A DNA stretch of 60,280 nucleotides from Opitutaceae bacterium (GCA_028284235.1 JANQSC010000042.1:1-60280), one strand, 5' to 3'; counted from the first letter of the stretch, positions 32,134 to 41,767 are shown. A program made the numbers and translations. Notes: generated from the letters alone by a model not told the origin.

Positions 32134-33558
32134 TTGAAACGTCTCCTTCCGCTTCTCCTCCTAGGCGTATCCACATTTTCCCTCGCCCAGGACAAGCCTA
32201 ACATCGTCCTACTCGTCGCCGACGACCTCGGCTACGGCGAACTCGGCTGCCAGGGCAACGAGGAGATCCCGACGCCGCATATCGACTCCATCGCTGAAAA
32301 CGGCGTCCGCTTCACCCAAGGCTACGTTACCGCTCCCTTCTGCAGCGCTTCCCGAGCCGGCCTTATGACCGGTCGCTACCAGACGCGCTTCGGCTACGAA
32401 TTCAATCCCATCGGCGCCAAAAACGAAGAACCAAACGCCGGCCTCCCGCTCGGCGAGCAGACCATCGCCGACATCCTCGTCGACTCCGGATACGTGACCG
32501 GCCTCTTCGGCAAATGGCACCTCGGCGGAACCGCCAAATTCAACCCGATCCGACGCGGTTTCGACGAGTTCTTCGGCTTCCTCCACGAAGGCCACTACTT
32601 CGTCCCGCCCCCGTACGAGGGCGTCACCACGTGGCTGCGGAGAAAAGTCCTCCCCGGCGGAGGCGAAGGCCTTTGGATATCCCAGGACAAGAAACTCCTC
32701 TACTCGACCCACATGGGCCGCACCGAACCCGACTACGACGCCGACAATCCCATCTACCGCGACGGACAGCCCGTCGTTGAACCCAGTTATTTCACCGACG
32801 CTATCACGCGCGAGTCCGTATCCTTTATCCAACGACACTCCGACAAGCCCTTCTTCCTCTACGTTCCCTACAACGCCGTGCACAGCCCCTTGCAGGCAGC
32901 CGACGCCTACATGGAACGGTTTACGCACATCGAAGACATCCAGCGGCGCATCTTCGCCGCCATGCTCGCCAACATGGACGACAGCGTCGGGGCTATTCTC
33001 GACACCCTCCGACAAGAGCGCCTCGAAGAAAACACGCTCGTCTTCTTTCTCAGCGACAACGGCGGCCCAACCCGCGAGCTCACCTCCAGCAATCTCCCTC
33101 TACGCGACGGCAAAGGCAGCGTCTATGAAGGCGGCAATCGCGTTCCCTTCCTCGCCCAATGGAAAGGCGAACTCCCCGCCGGCCAAGTGTACGAGCAGCC
33201 GGTCCTCTCCCTCGACATCTTCGCTACCGCCGCCGCCCTTTCCGGAGCTGTCCTCGACGACCGAAAACGATACGACGGAGTCAACCTCATCCCGTATTTG
33301 AAAAACGAAGACGCGTCCGCGCCACACGAATCGATCTTCTGGCGAATCGGACCCCGGTCCGCCATCCGCGTCGGCGACTGGAAGCTCCTGCAAAACGCCC
33401 GACGCGCCCGCGACGCGACCTGGGAGCTCTACAACCTCGCAGAAGACATCGGCGAAACCAACGACCTCGCCGCCACTCACCCCGAAAAACGCTCCGAACT
33501 ACTCGCCGCCTGGGAAGCCCTCAACGCCCAGATGATCGACCCCGTCTGGACACCCTAA
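32134..33558 (+). CDS. Secreted sulfatase, active site C-S-A-S-R
   Basis: A 474-residue type I sulfatase starting at a TTG, since the signal peptide begins there (MKRLLPLLLLGVSTFSLAQ) and no ATG fits. Motifs are VADDLGYGELGCQG, C70-S-A-S-R AGLMTGRYQTRFG, GKWHLGG, YNAVHSPLQA and SDNGG. The third active-site position is Ala rather than Pro, a known alternative. Closest to arylsulfatase A/N-acetylgalactosamine-6-sulfatase-like groups. It is 13 bp after the DUF1080 gene, so probably co-transcribed. Confidence 0.92.
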   Translation: MKRLLPLLLLGVSTFSLAQDKPNIVLLVADDLGYGELGCQGNEEIPTPHIDSIAENGVRFTQGYVTAPFCSASRAGLMTGRYQTRFGYEFNPIGAKNEEPNAGLPLGEQTIADILVDSGYVTGLFGKWHLGGTAKFNPIRRGFDEFFGFLHEGHYFVPPPYEGVTTWLRRKVLPGGGEGLWISQDKKLLYSTHMGRTEPDYDADNPIYRDGQPVVEPSYFTDAITRESVSFIQRHSDKPFFLYVPYNAVHSPLQAADAYMERFTHIEDIQRRIFAAMLANMDDSVGAILDTLRQERLEENTLVFFLSDNGGPTRELTSSNLPLRDGKGSVYEGGNRVPFLAQWKGELPAGQVYEQPVLSLDIFATAAALSGAVLDDRKRYDGVNLIPYLKNEDASAPHESIFWRIGPRSAIRVGDWKLLQNARRARDATWELYNLAEDIGETNDLAATHPEKRSELLAAWEALNAQMIDPVWTP

Positions 33559-33606
33559 CCACGACTAGAACGCAAATTTCCCCAGAAGCTACCCCTTACC
33601 CAAAGT

Positions 33607-35091
33607 ATGAAACCCATCCTCGTTTTTCTAATTTCACTCCTCACTCTTCACTCCTCCCTCCGCGCCGCGGACGGCCCCAACGTCCTCTTCATCGCCATCG
33701 ACGACCAGAACGACTGGATCGGCTGCATGGACTCGCACCCGATGGTGAAGACCCCCAACATCGACCGTCTCGCCGCGCGAGGAACCTTGATGGCCAACGC
33801 CCATTGCCAAGCCCCGCTTTGCAATCCGTCCCGCACGAGCCTCATGGTCGGTCTCCGCCCAAGCACTACAGGAATACACGGACTCCGCCCCTGGTTCCGC
33901 GACGTGCCCCAATGGGCCGACCTCGTCTCCCTTCCCCAGCACTTCGCCGACAACGGCTACCAGACCTACAGCAACGGCAAGATCTACCACAGCGTCCGGA
34001 CGCAGCCCGCGAGCGAGCCCAATCCAGAATTCCAAAACTGGGGATCCCGTGGAGGTGTCGGCTCCCGCCCTCCCGCCAAACTCATCCCCGCCACGCCCTT
34101 CGGCAACCACCCGCTCATGGACTGGGGCGTCTGGCCCGACAACAACGACGACTCCACCAAAGGCGACTACGACGTCGCCAGCCAAGCCATCCGCATGATC
34201 GAGGAAATGCCAAAAGGAAAACCGTTCTTCCTCGCCGCCGGCTTCTTCCTGCCCCACGTACCCTGCTACGCCACCCAAAAATGGTTCGACTTGTATCCAG
34301 ATGATGAATCCATTCTGCCAGAAATGCCGGAAGGCGACCGCCTCGACACGCCGCGCTCCTCCTGGTGGATACACTGGAGTCTCCCCGAGCCGCGCAAACG
34401 CTGGCTCGACGAGAACGACCAGCAAGTCAACCTCGTCCGCTCCTACCTGGCCTCCACCAGTTTCGTCGACGATCAAATCGGACGCATCCTCGACGCCCTC
34501 GAAGCCGCCGGCTACGCGGATAACACCATCGTCGTCCTTTGGAGCGACCACGGCTACCATCTCGGCGAAAAGTCGATCACCGGGAAAAACACCCTGTGGC
34601 GCAACTCCACCCGCGTCCCTCTCATCTTCGCCGGCCCCGGCGTCACCGCCGGGCAAACCAGCTCCAAACCCGCCGAGCTGCTCGACATCTACCCCACGCT
34701 CGTCGAACTGTGCGGACTTCCCAAACTCGACCACCTCGAGGGCCTCAGTCTCGCGCCTCAACTCAGAAACGCTCGCGCGCCGCGGGACCGACCCGCCATC
34801 ACCTCCCACAACCAAGGCAACTACTCTATCGTCACCGAAGAGTGGCGCTACATTCACTACGTCGACGGCGAAGAGGAACTTTACGACATCGTCAACGATC
34901 CCCGCGAATGGAACAATGTCGCGGCCGAAAACCCCGAACGGCTCGCCGAACTGCGCAAGTGGATCCCGAAAGTCGACAACGGCCCCGTCGCCGGCAGCGG
35001 AGCCCGCGTCCTCACCTACTACGACCGACAACCCGTCTGGGAAGGGAAACCAATCGGCAAAGACGACCCCATCCCTCACGACAATAAATAA
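33607..35091 (+). CDS. Secreted iduronate-2-sulfatase-like sulfatase
   Basis: A 494-residue sulfatase with a signal peptide (MKPILVFLISLLTLHSSLRAA). Active site C72-N-P-S-R TSLMVG; FIAIDDQNDW at the first metal site, HVPCYA, SDHGYHLGEKS, and EELYDIVNDPREWNN near the end are typical of the iduronate-2-sulfatase-like branch. It shares signal peptide and much of the N-terminal 80 residues with the next sulfatase, so the two are tandem paralogues. 48 bp separate it from the previous gene. Confidence 0.93.
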   Translation: MKPILVFLISLLTLHSSLRAADGPNVLFIAIDDQNDWIGCMDSHPMVKTPNIDRLAARGTLMANAHCQAPLCNPSRTSLMVGLRPSTTGIHGLRPWFRDVPQWADLVSLPQHFADNGYQTYSNGKIYHSVRTQPASEPNPEFQNWGSRGGVGSRPPAKLIPATPFGNHPLMDWGVWPDNNDDSTKGDYDVASQAIRMIEEMPKGKPFFLAAGFFLPHVPCYATQKWFDLYPDDESILPEMPEGDRLDTPRSSWWIHWSLPEPRKRWLDENDQQVNLVRSYLASTSFVDDQIGRILDALEAAGYADNTIVVLWSDHGYHLGEKSITGKNTLWRNSTRVPLIFAGPGVTAGQTSSKPAELLDIYPTLVELCGLPKLDHLEGLSLAPQLRNARAPRDRPAITSHNQGNYSIVTEEWRYIHYVDGEEELYDIVNDPREWNNVAAENPERLAELRKWIPKVDNGPVAGSGARVLTYYDRQPVWEGKPIGKDDPIPHDNK

Positions 35092-35176
35092 TCCTAATCA
35101 TACTCCTAATCTTAATCACTCCGCTACCCCACTCGATTCTAGATTAGGATTAGGAGTATGATTAAGATTAGGATTT
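35090..35176. repeat. Inverted CCTAATC-type repeat
   Basis: AATCCTAATCATACTCCTAATC and CTTAATC on the left are reversed on the right as GATTAGGATTAGGAGTATG and ATTAAGATTAGGATT. The arms align with one 6-bp offset. Same family as 17851-17970. It lies between two tandem sulfatase genes. Confidence 0.65.
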
Positions 35177-35228
35177 TGGATACGAACCATCAGCATCTCG
35201 CCAAGAATCCCAACTTTCCAAAATACAA

Positions 35229-36716
35229 ATGAAACCCATCCTCAAAACTCTTCTCCTCTTTCACCTTTCACTCTTCACCCTTCACTCTTCCGTCCGCGCC
35301 GCGGACGGCCCCAACGTCCTTTTCATCGCCATTGACGATCTTAACGACTGGGTCGGCTGTATGGACGGCCACCCGCAGTCCAAGACGCCCCACATCGACT
35401 CGCTCGCCGCCCGCGGCACGCTTTTCACCAACGCCCACTGCCAAGCCCCCATCTGCGGTCCCTCCCGGGCCTCCCTGCTTTCCGGTCGCTATCCCCACGA
35501 AACCGGAATCTACAACCAGCCTAGAGGCAACCGACTCGCCGACGACACCGAGATCTTCCACGGCCACCTTCTACCCCAATACTTCGCCGCCCACGGCTAC
35601 GCGACTTTCGGGGTCGGGAAAATCTCCCACGGATACCCGCAGGAAGATCTCTTCCAGATCGCCGGCTCACGCGGGAATTCCGGCCCCAAACCCGAAGGAC
35701 CCAAAGCGCCAAACGACACGCGCTTCCGCTATCGCCCCGACTACTCCCAGCCCTACACCGGCACCCAAACCGACTGGGGCGTGTTTCCCGAGTTCAACAA
35801 GGACATGCCCGACTTCCAAACCGCCGACTGGGCCATCCCCTACCTCGAAACGGAACACGACAAACCGTTCTTTCTCGCCGTCGGCTTTCACCGCCCCCAC
35901 GTCCCTTTCTACGCGCCACAAGAATGGTTCGACCTCCACCCACTCGACCAAGTCGTCATACCCGAGGTTCCAAACGACGACCTGGACGACGTCCCAGAAA
36001 CCGGGCGGCGTATCCACGAATTGCCGCGCTATCCGAATATCGACTGGCTCAAAGCCAACGACAACGAAGAGCTCCGCCGCTGCACCCAAGCCTACCTCGC
36101 CTGCACCAGTTTCGTCGACGCCCAAGTCGGCCGCGTGCTCGACGCCCTGGAAAACTCGCCCCACGCCGATAACACCGTTGTCGTTCTCTTCAGCGACCAC
36201 GGCTATCACCTCGGCGAAAAGTCGCGCGTCTCCAAGCAAGGCCTCTGGGAAGAGTCCACCCGCGTGCCGCTAATCGTCGTCACGCCCGGAAACGAGCGGC
36301 CACAAAAACGAGCCCATCCCGTCGGCTTGATCGACCTCTATCCGACTTTGCTCGACCTGTGCGGTCTCCCCGCGCGCGAAGAGAATACCGGCAGCAGCCT
36401 CGTTCCTTTGATCAAGAATCCCAATACGCCGTGGCGCCGCTCCATAATCACCACCTACGCCCGAAACAACCACAGCCTTCGCTCTAGCCAGTACCGATAT
36501 ATTCGATACGACGATGGATCAGAAGAACTGTACAACCACGACTCCGACCCCAACGAGTGGACGAATCTCGCCACCAATCCCGAGTACGCGGTGATCCTCG
36601 ACTCCTTCCGCGACCAACTCCCCTCCGTCAACAACCCCTACCACCCCGCGATCGGCGACGGCCCCATCAACGCCTGGTTCAAGGAGCACTACATCAAAGA
36701 AGGCGTCACCAAGTAG
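35229..36716 (+). CDS. Secreted iduronate-2-sulfatase-like sulfatase
   Basis: A 495-residue sulfatase with signal peptide MKPILKTLLLFHLSLFTLHS and onward. Active site C76-G-P-S-R ASLLSG; FIAIDDLNDWVGCMDGHP, VGFHRPHVPF, SDHGYHLGEKSRVSKQGLW and EELYNHDSDPNEWTNLA are all present. It is a tandem paralogue of the gene at 33607, with a different third of the protein between the motifs (SHGYPQEDLFQIAGSRG), so probably a different sulfate position. No downstream partner gene; a palindrome-rich gap follows. Confidence 0.93.
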   Translation: MKPILKTLLLFHLSLFTLHSSVRAADGPNVLFIAIDDLNDWVGCMDGHPQSKTPHIDSLAARGTLFTNAHCQAPICGPSRASLLSGRYPHETGIYNQPRGNRLADDTEIFHGHLLPQYFAAHGYATFGVGKISHGYPQEDLFQIAGSRGNSGPKPEGPKAPNDTRFRYRPDYSQPYTGTQTDWGVFPEFNKDMPDFQTADWAIPYLETEHDKPFFLAVGFHRPHVPFYAPQEWFDLHPLDQVVIPEVPNDDLDDVPETGRRIHELPRYPNIDWLKANDNEELRRCTQAYLACTSFVDAQVGRVLDALENSPHADNTVVVLFSDHGYHLGEKSRVSKQGLWEESTRVPLIVVTPGNERPQKRAHPVGLIDLYPTLLDLCGLPAREENTGSSLVPLIKNPNTPWRRSIITTYARNNHSLRSSQYRYIRYDDGSEELYNHDSDPNEWTNLATNPEYAVILDSFRDQLPSVNNPYHPAIGDGPINAWFKEHYIKEGVTK

Positions 36717-36756
36717 ACCAGACCCGAGAATCGTCGCATAAGCACCGCAAATCCGG

Positions 36757-37030
36757 CGGCGACGGGATCATCCAAGTGAACCCGCTCCGCGGGCGAACGC
36801 ACATCCCGCTTCGCAAAAAAAGAACCCCTTTAAAAAAACAGTCGCCTAGCGGCGAAATGTCGCTTCGCGCCACCAGGATCCCGCCTTTGACGGGACAAGG
36901 ATCTGTTGATGAGGTCCCATTTCGCCGTTCGCCACTAAAAACCTCTCAAAAAATCCTGTTCGCGAAGCGATCCTGCTTCCGTCCTGTCAAGACAGGACGG
37001 AATTTGATCTCGGAGAGATCACTGTTTAAA
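36757..37030. repeat. Palindrome-rich modular region
   Basis: The 378-bp gap 36717-37094 has no gene. It holds a chain of stems: CCCGCTCCGCGGG, TCGCCTAGCGGCGA, TCCCGCCTTTGACGGGA, a perfect 12-bp pair TTCCGTCCTGTC/GACAGGACGGAA (36977-37002) and GATCTCGGAGAGATC. Style matches the elements at 4.3-9.3 kb and 38981. Confidence 0.65.
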
Positions 37031-37094
37031 TCTCAATGTAGAAGGAGAACGGCCGCAGCCTCACCTAGAGCTCCACATTTTCACTCGTCACTAT

Positions 37095-38903
37095 TCAACC
37101 CTTCACCGCTTCGATATACTCGTCCACCATCTGTTCCAACACCGTCAGCGGCAGCGGACCGCCTTTCAGGATCACGTCGTGAAAGACGCGAATGTCGAAC
37201 TGGTCCCCCAGCGCCGTTTTCGCCTTCTCGCGCAGTTCCAGAATCTTAAGCATCCCCACCTTGTAAGCGGTCGCCTGCGACGCCATGACGATGTGGCGCT
37301 CCACCATTCGGATACAATCGCGTTCCGTGTCCGGTGTATTGTCGCGATAATAGGCGATTCCCTGTTCCCGTGTCCATCGTTTCGAGTGAATTCCCGTATC
37401 CACTACTAAGCGACACGCTCGCCACAGTTCCATGCTCAGGCGCCCGAAATCCGAATACGGGTCCTCGTACAATCCCATTTCCTTAGGGATGAGCTCGCAA
37501 TAGAGACCCCAACCTTCGATGTAAGCCGTGTAGCCGCCGAGCTTGCGAAACTTCGGGATTCCCTCCAGCTGCTGAGCCAGAGCCAGTTGCATGTGATGCC
37601 CCGGAATCCCTTCGTGATAGGCCAGCGCTTCCAATTTGTACTTCGGCATGTTCGCCGTGTCGTAAAGGTTGGCATAGTAAATTCCCGGGCGACTTCCATC
37701 CGGGGCCGGGCGCTGGTAGAACGCGGTCCCCGCCGATTTCTCACGGAACGCCTCGACCCGCTTCACAATCAACTCGGCCTTCGGCTTCGTCAAAAACAGC
37801 GTATCCAACCGATCCCTCATGTCGTCGATAACGGCCACCGCCCTGTCCAAGTACGCCTGCTTTCCTTCGTCTGTATTCGGATAGTAAAACTGCGGATTCG
37901 TGCGCATGAATTCGAAGAAGGCCTTCAGATCGCCTTCAAAACCCACCTTCTTCATGATCCCGCGCATTTCTTCATGGATACGCGCCACCTCGCTCAGCCC
38001 AACCTGATGAATTTCTTCGGGGGAAAGCTCGGTCGTGGTCGTTAACCGCAGCGCTTCGTCGTAAAACGCGTCGCCATCCTGGAATTTCCAAACGCCATCG
38101 TCCGTCGTCGCCCGCTTCTCCTGAGCTTCCAGAAAGTCGATGAGACGTTCGTACGCGGGCTTGACCACCTCCAGCAGCGCCGTGCGGGCTTGATTCTGCA
38201 ATTGCACCTTTCGCGGCTCCGCAAGATCGAGCGCCTGTAGTTTCTCCCGGAAATCGCCCCACAAGGCCGAGTCCTCTCCGGAATCGTCGAACGGAGCGCC
38301 CGTAATAATATTGCGGCTCGATTCAATCGCTCGCGGATAGACGAACTTCGGCGGGATCACCCCGATCTGCTCGCGCAAATCCAGATTCTCGATCAATTGC
38401 TCGAATACCCGGTCCACGCCCTCCAGCCGCGACACGTAGGCCTCCGCGTCATCGCCGTCGGCCATCAAATGCATATTGATTAAAAACGAGGGCACGCCCG
38501 TGTGCCTTCCGAACATTTGGTTCACCGGGTAGTTGTAGCGTCGATACTTGAAATTGGCGATAGCGTCCTTGGCGTTCTGAATGGCAAGCCGATAGCTGAT
38601 TTTCGTCTGCTCGTCGAGCAAGTCGTAATCGATCGACGACTGCAGCCACTCCATATTCTCCTTGGTAATCGCCAGCTCCCGCAACTCCATCTCCTCGGAG
38701 CCATCGTCCCACTCGCCGTAGTCCTTCTTGATCCCCAAGTAAGTCTGCCATTCCGGATAGCGATCCACCTTCTCATTGTAGACCCGCTCGAAAAAGTCGT
38801 TCGCCTTCTTCGACTCCGCCACCACCCGGGGATCCAGCTCCCCAAACAACAAGAGAGGCGCCCCGAAAAACAACCAGCCAAACAAGAAATTACGCTTTAC
38901 CAT
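37095..38903 (-). CDS. Exported DUF885 family peptidase
   Basis: A 602-residue protein from the ATG at 38903 with signal segment KRNFLFGWLFFGAPLLLFG. DUF885 proteins are zinc peptidase-like; the zinc signature here is YHEGIPGHHMQ, and YIEGWGLYCE about 50 residues later supplies a further metal ligand. Most of the rest is helical. The family includes bacterial periplasmic proteins of poorly known substrate, likely oligopeptidases or carboxypeptidases. The gene is monocistronic, with repeats on both sides. Confidence 0.9.
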   Translation of the reverse strand: MVKRNFLFGWLFFGAPLLLFGELDPRVVAESKKANDFFERVYNEKVDRYPEWQTYLGIKKDYGEWDDGSEEMELRELAITKENMEWLQSSIDYDLLDEQTKISYRLAIQNAKDAIANFKYRRYNYPVNQMFGRHTGVPSFLINMHLMADGDDAEAYVSRLEGVDRVFEQLIENLDLREQIGVIPPKFVYPRAIESSRNIITGAPFDDSGEDSALWGDFREKLQALDLAEPRKVQLQNQARTALLEVVKPAYERLIDFLEAQEKRATTDDGVWKFQDGDAFYDEALRLTTTTELSPEEIHQVGLSEVARIHEEMRGIMKKVGFEGDLKAFFEFMRTNPQFYYPNTDEGKQAYLDRAVAVIDDMRDRLDTLFLTKPKAELIVKRVEAFREKSAGTAFYQRPAPDGSRPGIYYANLYDTANMPKYKLEALAYHEGIPGHHMQLALAQQLEGIPKFRKLGGYTAYIEGWGLYCELIPKEMGLYEDPYSDFGRLSMELWRACRLVVDTGIHSKRWTREQGIAYYRDNTPDTERDCIRMVERHIVMASQATAYKVGMLKILELREKAKTALGDQFDIRVFHDVILKGGPLPLTVLEQMVDEYIEAVKG

Positions 38904-38980
38904 AACCTCACTTTCAGCCACTCGGTCCAAAACCTAAAGCCAAAACGAAGCGACTATATTCACAACTACCCAGTTAGATT

Positions 38981-39127
38981 TAACAGGATACGCCCCGACA
39001 AAGTCGGGGCTACAGGATGGCTATGCCAACAGAATAAAGAAACTTTATTTTCCGCAGCGCGGAATCCTACTGTCCCTGCTCGCAGGGACTCCTAGCGAAC
39101 CCGTTGCACGGGTGAGCGATGACAAAA
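38981..39127. repeat. Modular palindromic element
   Basis: CCCCGACAAAGTCGGGG, AATAAAGAAACTTTATT, CCGCAGCGCGG, CCCTGCTCGCAGGG, CCCGTTGCACGGG in order, ending GAGCGATGACAAAAT like the ~185-bp elements. It fills most of the 313-bp gap 38904-39216, which also holds the REP unit at 39166-39191 and no gene. Confidence 0.7.
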
Positions 39128-39165
39128 TCCCGACTTCAAGATCCACCCGATCTCGTGTTGGACAA

Positions 39166-39191
39166 AACGCGCCGGGACGTCGCGTTCCACC
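39166..39191. repeat. REP-like single unit
   Basis: AACGCGCCGGGACGTCGCGT then TCCACC. It lies 26 bp past the stop of the next minus-strand sulfatase. Confidence 0.7.
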
Positions 39192-39216
39192 TAATACAAA
39201 TCCTGTCTGTAAAAAC

Positions 39217-40614
39217 TCAGTCCTCAGCGAATCCCGCCTTGCGACCGTCCCGGCTCATCTCTTCCTGAAACGTCACCGCCATTCCCCGAAGCTTACGCGA
39301 AACCTCCCGGTTCCTCACCAATTTCGACTCCCCCGGATCCGCCACCAAATCGTACAACTCCAAAGTCGGATTCAACACCAGTTTCCACCGACCCGAACGC
39401 ACCGCCGCCAGCGCCCCATGGCTGCCATGATAGAAAAACGCGCTCACGTATTCCTCACGCGTGAACAACGGCGCCCACTCGCCCGCAAAGTCCAAGTTGC
39501 GCCGCAAAGGAACGTCCCCATTCAACGACCGATCGCGCACCGACGACGGAATCGCATCGACGCCACCGGAGAAATACGCGCTCAAATCGCGCCCATCGAT
39601 CACCCGTTCCTCCGGAATCCGAATTCCAGCGAAACTCGCCAAGGTCGGAAACCAGTCCATCGCCGTCACCACCGACGACGATTCATAGCCCGACCGGATC
39701 CCCAAACCCGGCCCCCAAACGATGCCCGGAACGCGCAACCCGCCTTCATACGTAGAGATCTTTCTCCCCTTAATCGGCTGGCTCGGACTCCGCCCCGGAC
39801 CGCGCCCGTTGTCCGACGCGTAGGCGACAATCGTCTCGTCCTCGATCCCCAACTCTTCAAGCGCGTCGAAAATACGCCCCACGTTGAAATCCAACTCCTG
39901 GATCGCATCCCCGTATTCACCAAAATTGGACGAACCTTTGAACGCTTCGCTCACGCCCAACGGATTGTGAAGCATGGTATGGGGTAGGTAGATAAAAAAC
40001 GGCTCGTCTCGGTTTTCCTTCATGAACGCGATCGCCTCGTCCGTGTAGATCCGCGTGAGCTCAGCCGGATCGGCCGGGCGTTTAACCACTTCGTTTCCAC
40101 GTATCAAAGGAACGCCCCCTTCCTCTTCGAAATAAATAACTTCCACCCCATCCAAATTGTGGTGTAATCCGAAGTAGTGATCGAAGCCCTGCTGCAACGG
40201 AAGGAACTCTTCCTTGAATCCGAGATGCCATTTGCCAATACACGCCGTCGCGTATCCATTTGATTGAAACAACTCGCCCATTGTCAGCTCTTCAGAGTGG
40301 ATTCCGCGACGCGAATCCGCTCGTTGCACCCAAGTTTCCATGCCAATGCGCCGCGGATAACAGCCGGTCAGAAGCCCCGCCCGCGACGGGCTGCAGATCG
40401 GCGCGGCCGCGTAGTAATCCGTGAACCGAATTCCTTCGCGAGCCATCGCGTCGATCCGCGGCGTCTCCAGCTCCGTCGCTCCATAGCAACTCAAATCGTA
40501 GTAGCCCTGGTCGTCGATAAAGATGAAGACGACGTTGGGTCGGGCCTGCGCCCAAGCGCATGAAACGAGAGCAGTAAAACCGACTAAAAACGGGGTAAGT
40601 TTCGAGGAGAACAT
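39217..40614 (-). CDS. Secreted sulfatase
   Basis: A 465-residue sulfatase; the ATG at 40614 has GGGG upstream and opens a signal peptide (residues 1-23), while the longer frame is Arg-rich and implausible. Motifs: FIDDQGYYDLSCYG, C74-S-P-S-R AGLLTGCYPRRIG, GKWHLGF, LPHTMLHNP and ASDNGRGPG. It is of the arylsulfatase A/GalNAc-sulfatase-like type. A small membrane protein gene lies 64 bp upstream on the same strand. Confidence 0.92.
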   Translation of the reverse strand: MFSSKLTPFLVGFTALVSCAWAQARPNVVFIFIDDQGYYDLSCYGATELETPRIDAMAREGIRFTDYYAAAPICSPSRAGLLTGCYPRRIGMETWVQRADSRRGIHSEELTMGELFQSNGYATACIGKWHLGFKEEFLPLQQGFDHYFGLHHNLDGVEVIYFEEEGGVPLIRGNEVVKRPADPAELTRIYTDEAIAFMKENRDEPFFIYLPHTMLHNPLGVSEAFKGSSNFGEYGDAIQELDFNVGRIFDALEELGIEDETIVAYASDNGRGPGRSPSQPIKGRKISTYEGGLRVPGIVWGPGLGIRSGYESSSVVTAMDWFPTLASFAGIRIPEERVIDGRDLSAYFSGGVDAIPSSVRDRSLNGDVPLRRNLDFAGEWAPLFTREEYVSAFFYHGSHGALAAVRSGRWKLVLNPTLELYDLVADPGESKLVRNREVSRKLRGMAVTFQEEMSRDGRKAGFAED

Positions 40615-40678
40615 CCCCACACTAAACCACCCGATCCGAGTTCTAGCAACGCGAATCGAAACGCTCGCGCGAATTGCC

Positions 40679-40843
40679 CTAACGCTGCATCTCAGGATTG
40701 TCCGGCTTGTCCGAATCCGTATCCGCTTTCTCCCTCTCTTCCGCGTCCTTGGACATGCCCTTTTGCACGGCGATACCCAGCCCAAACAGGATAAACGCGC
40801 CCGCCACCAAGGCGAAGAGAATATAGAGTATCATAGAGAGCAT
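40679..40843 (-). CDS. Small single-helix membrane protein, 54 residues
   Basis: Short frame with ATG at 40843 and TAG at 40679. Translation begins MLSMILYILFALVAGAFILF (one membrane helix, residues about 3-25) and continues with a charged tail (QKGMSKDAEEREKADTDSDK) to PDNPEMQR. The sharp split into hydrophobic and charged halves, on the same strand as the downstream sulfatase, makes it a credible small gene. No family is known to me. Confidence 0.6.
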   Translation of the reverse strand: MLSMILYILFALVAGAFILFGLGIAVQKGMSKDAEEREKADTDSDKPDNPEMQR

Positions 40844-40911
40844 TGTCCTAAGTAACCGCGATCGACAAAAACCGCAAGCCCGCAGATTTAAACTAGAACA
40901 GAGGGTTTTGA

Positions 40912-40989
40912 AACCGCGAATAGACGCGAATGATCGCGAATCCGATTAGAATTAGAGAAATTCGCGATCATTCGCCTCTATTCGCGGTT
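40912..40989. repeat. 30-bp inverted repeat, CGCGAATGATCGCGAAT type
   Basis: Arms 40912-40941 and 40960-40989 pair with one mismatch and an 18-bp loop. It ends 1 bp from the stop of the DUF1080 gene at 40991, so it would form the 3' end of that transcript. Confidence 0.82.
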
Positions 40990-40990
40990 C

Positions 40991-41707
40991 CTAAAGCTCC
41001 TTGATCTTCAAATTCCGGAACCACACACGGTGCCCGTGATCCTGGAGTCCGATATGCCCCTCGCCCAGCGTCGCGAAATCCTTCCACTTTCGGAACTTCG
41101 AGTTGGCGACCTGCTCCTTCCACTTCTCGCTGTGCATCTCGTACTCTGCCGTCTTGACTCCATTTAACCAATACTGGACATGGTTACCCTCGACCACGAT
41201 CTGGCTGGAATTCCACTCGCCAATCGGCTTGGTCACGTCGCTGACCGCCGCCTCTATCGCATAGTGCGACGCTGTGTGCTCGGTCACGCCAACCGGCTGC
41301 CCCTTCCCGTTTCGAAACCCGAAATTGTCGAGCACCTGGTACTCGGGACCGGTCAAGTAAGGCTGCTTCGGCCCCTCGCCCACGTGAAACATCACTCCCG
41401 AATTGGTTCCTTCCTCCACCTTCCAATCAAAGCGAAAATCGAAGTCGTCGTAACGGCCTTCCGTGATAATATTCACATGCGGACTGCCCTTCTCGCGACC
41501 CACCAAATGCAAGGCGCCATCCTCTACAACCCAAATGCCCTCGGTCTCGACATCGTTGTAGCCACGCCAGCCGGCGAGCGACTTTCCATCGAACAACGCG
41601 GTCCAGCCATCAGCGGAAGCATCGCTTGACGAAGGGGTTTCTGAACAGCCGATCGAGAAAAAAAGCGCGGCGGCGAGAATGACGAGTGTTAGTTTATTCA
41701 TGGGCAT
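40991..41707 (-). CDS. DUF1080 lipoprotein
   Basis: A 238-residue protein (ATG at 41707, or two codons later at 41701) with a lipoprotein signal ending FFSIGC. DUF1080 features: WTALFDGKSLAGWRGYN, YDDFDFRFDWKVEEGTNSGV, GPEYQVLDN, EWNSSQIVVEGNHVQYWLNG and GHIGLQDHGHRVWFRNLKIKEL. It is likely a surface-anchored sugar-processing protein. It is last in a minus-strand run after the sulfatase-GH71/99-sulfatase operon, from which an inverted repeat separates it. Confidence 0.92.
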   Translation of the reverse strand: MPMNKLTLVILAAALFFSIGCSETPSSSDASADGWTALFDGKSLAGWRGYNDVETEGIWVVEDGALHLVGREKGSPHVNIITEGRYDDFDFRFDWKVEEGTNSGVMFHVGEGPKQPYLTGPEYQVLDNFGFRNGKGQPVGVTEHTASHYAIEAAVSDVTKPIGEWNSSQIVVEGNHVQYWLNGVKTAEYEMHSEKWKEQVANSKFRKWKDFATLGEGHIGLQDHGHRVWFRNLKIKEL

Positions 41708-41767
41708 AATAGACTGGATTTCGTTAGTACTAAGAACATGGGACTTCTGAAAGCAATGCGAATTGTC

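Noticed and set aside
33634-35079. 481-codon minus-strand frame opposite a sulfatase
   Set aside because: Shadow frame; the sense product has all sulfatase motifs.
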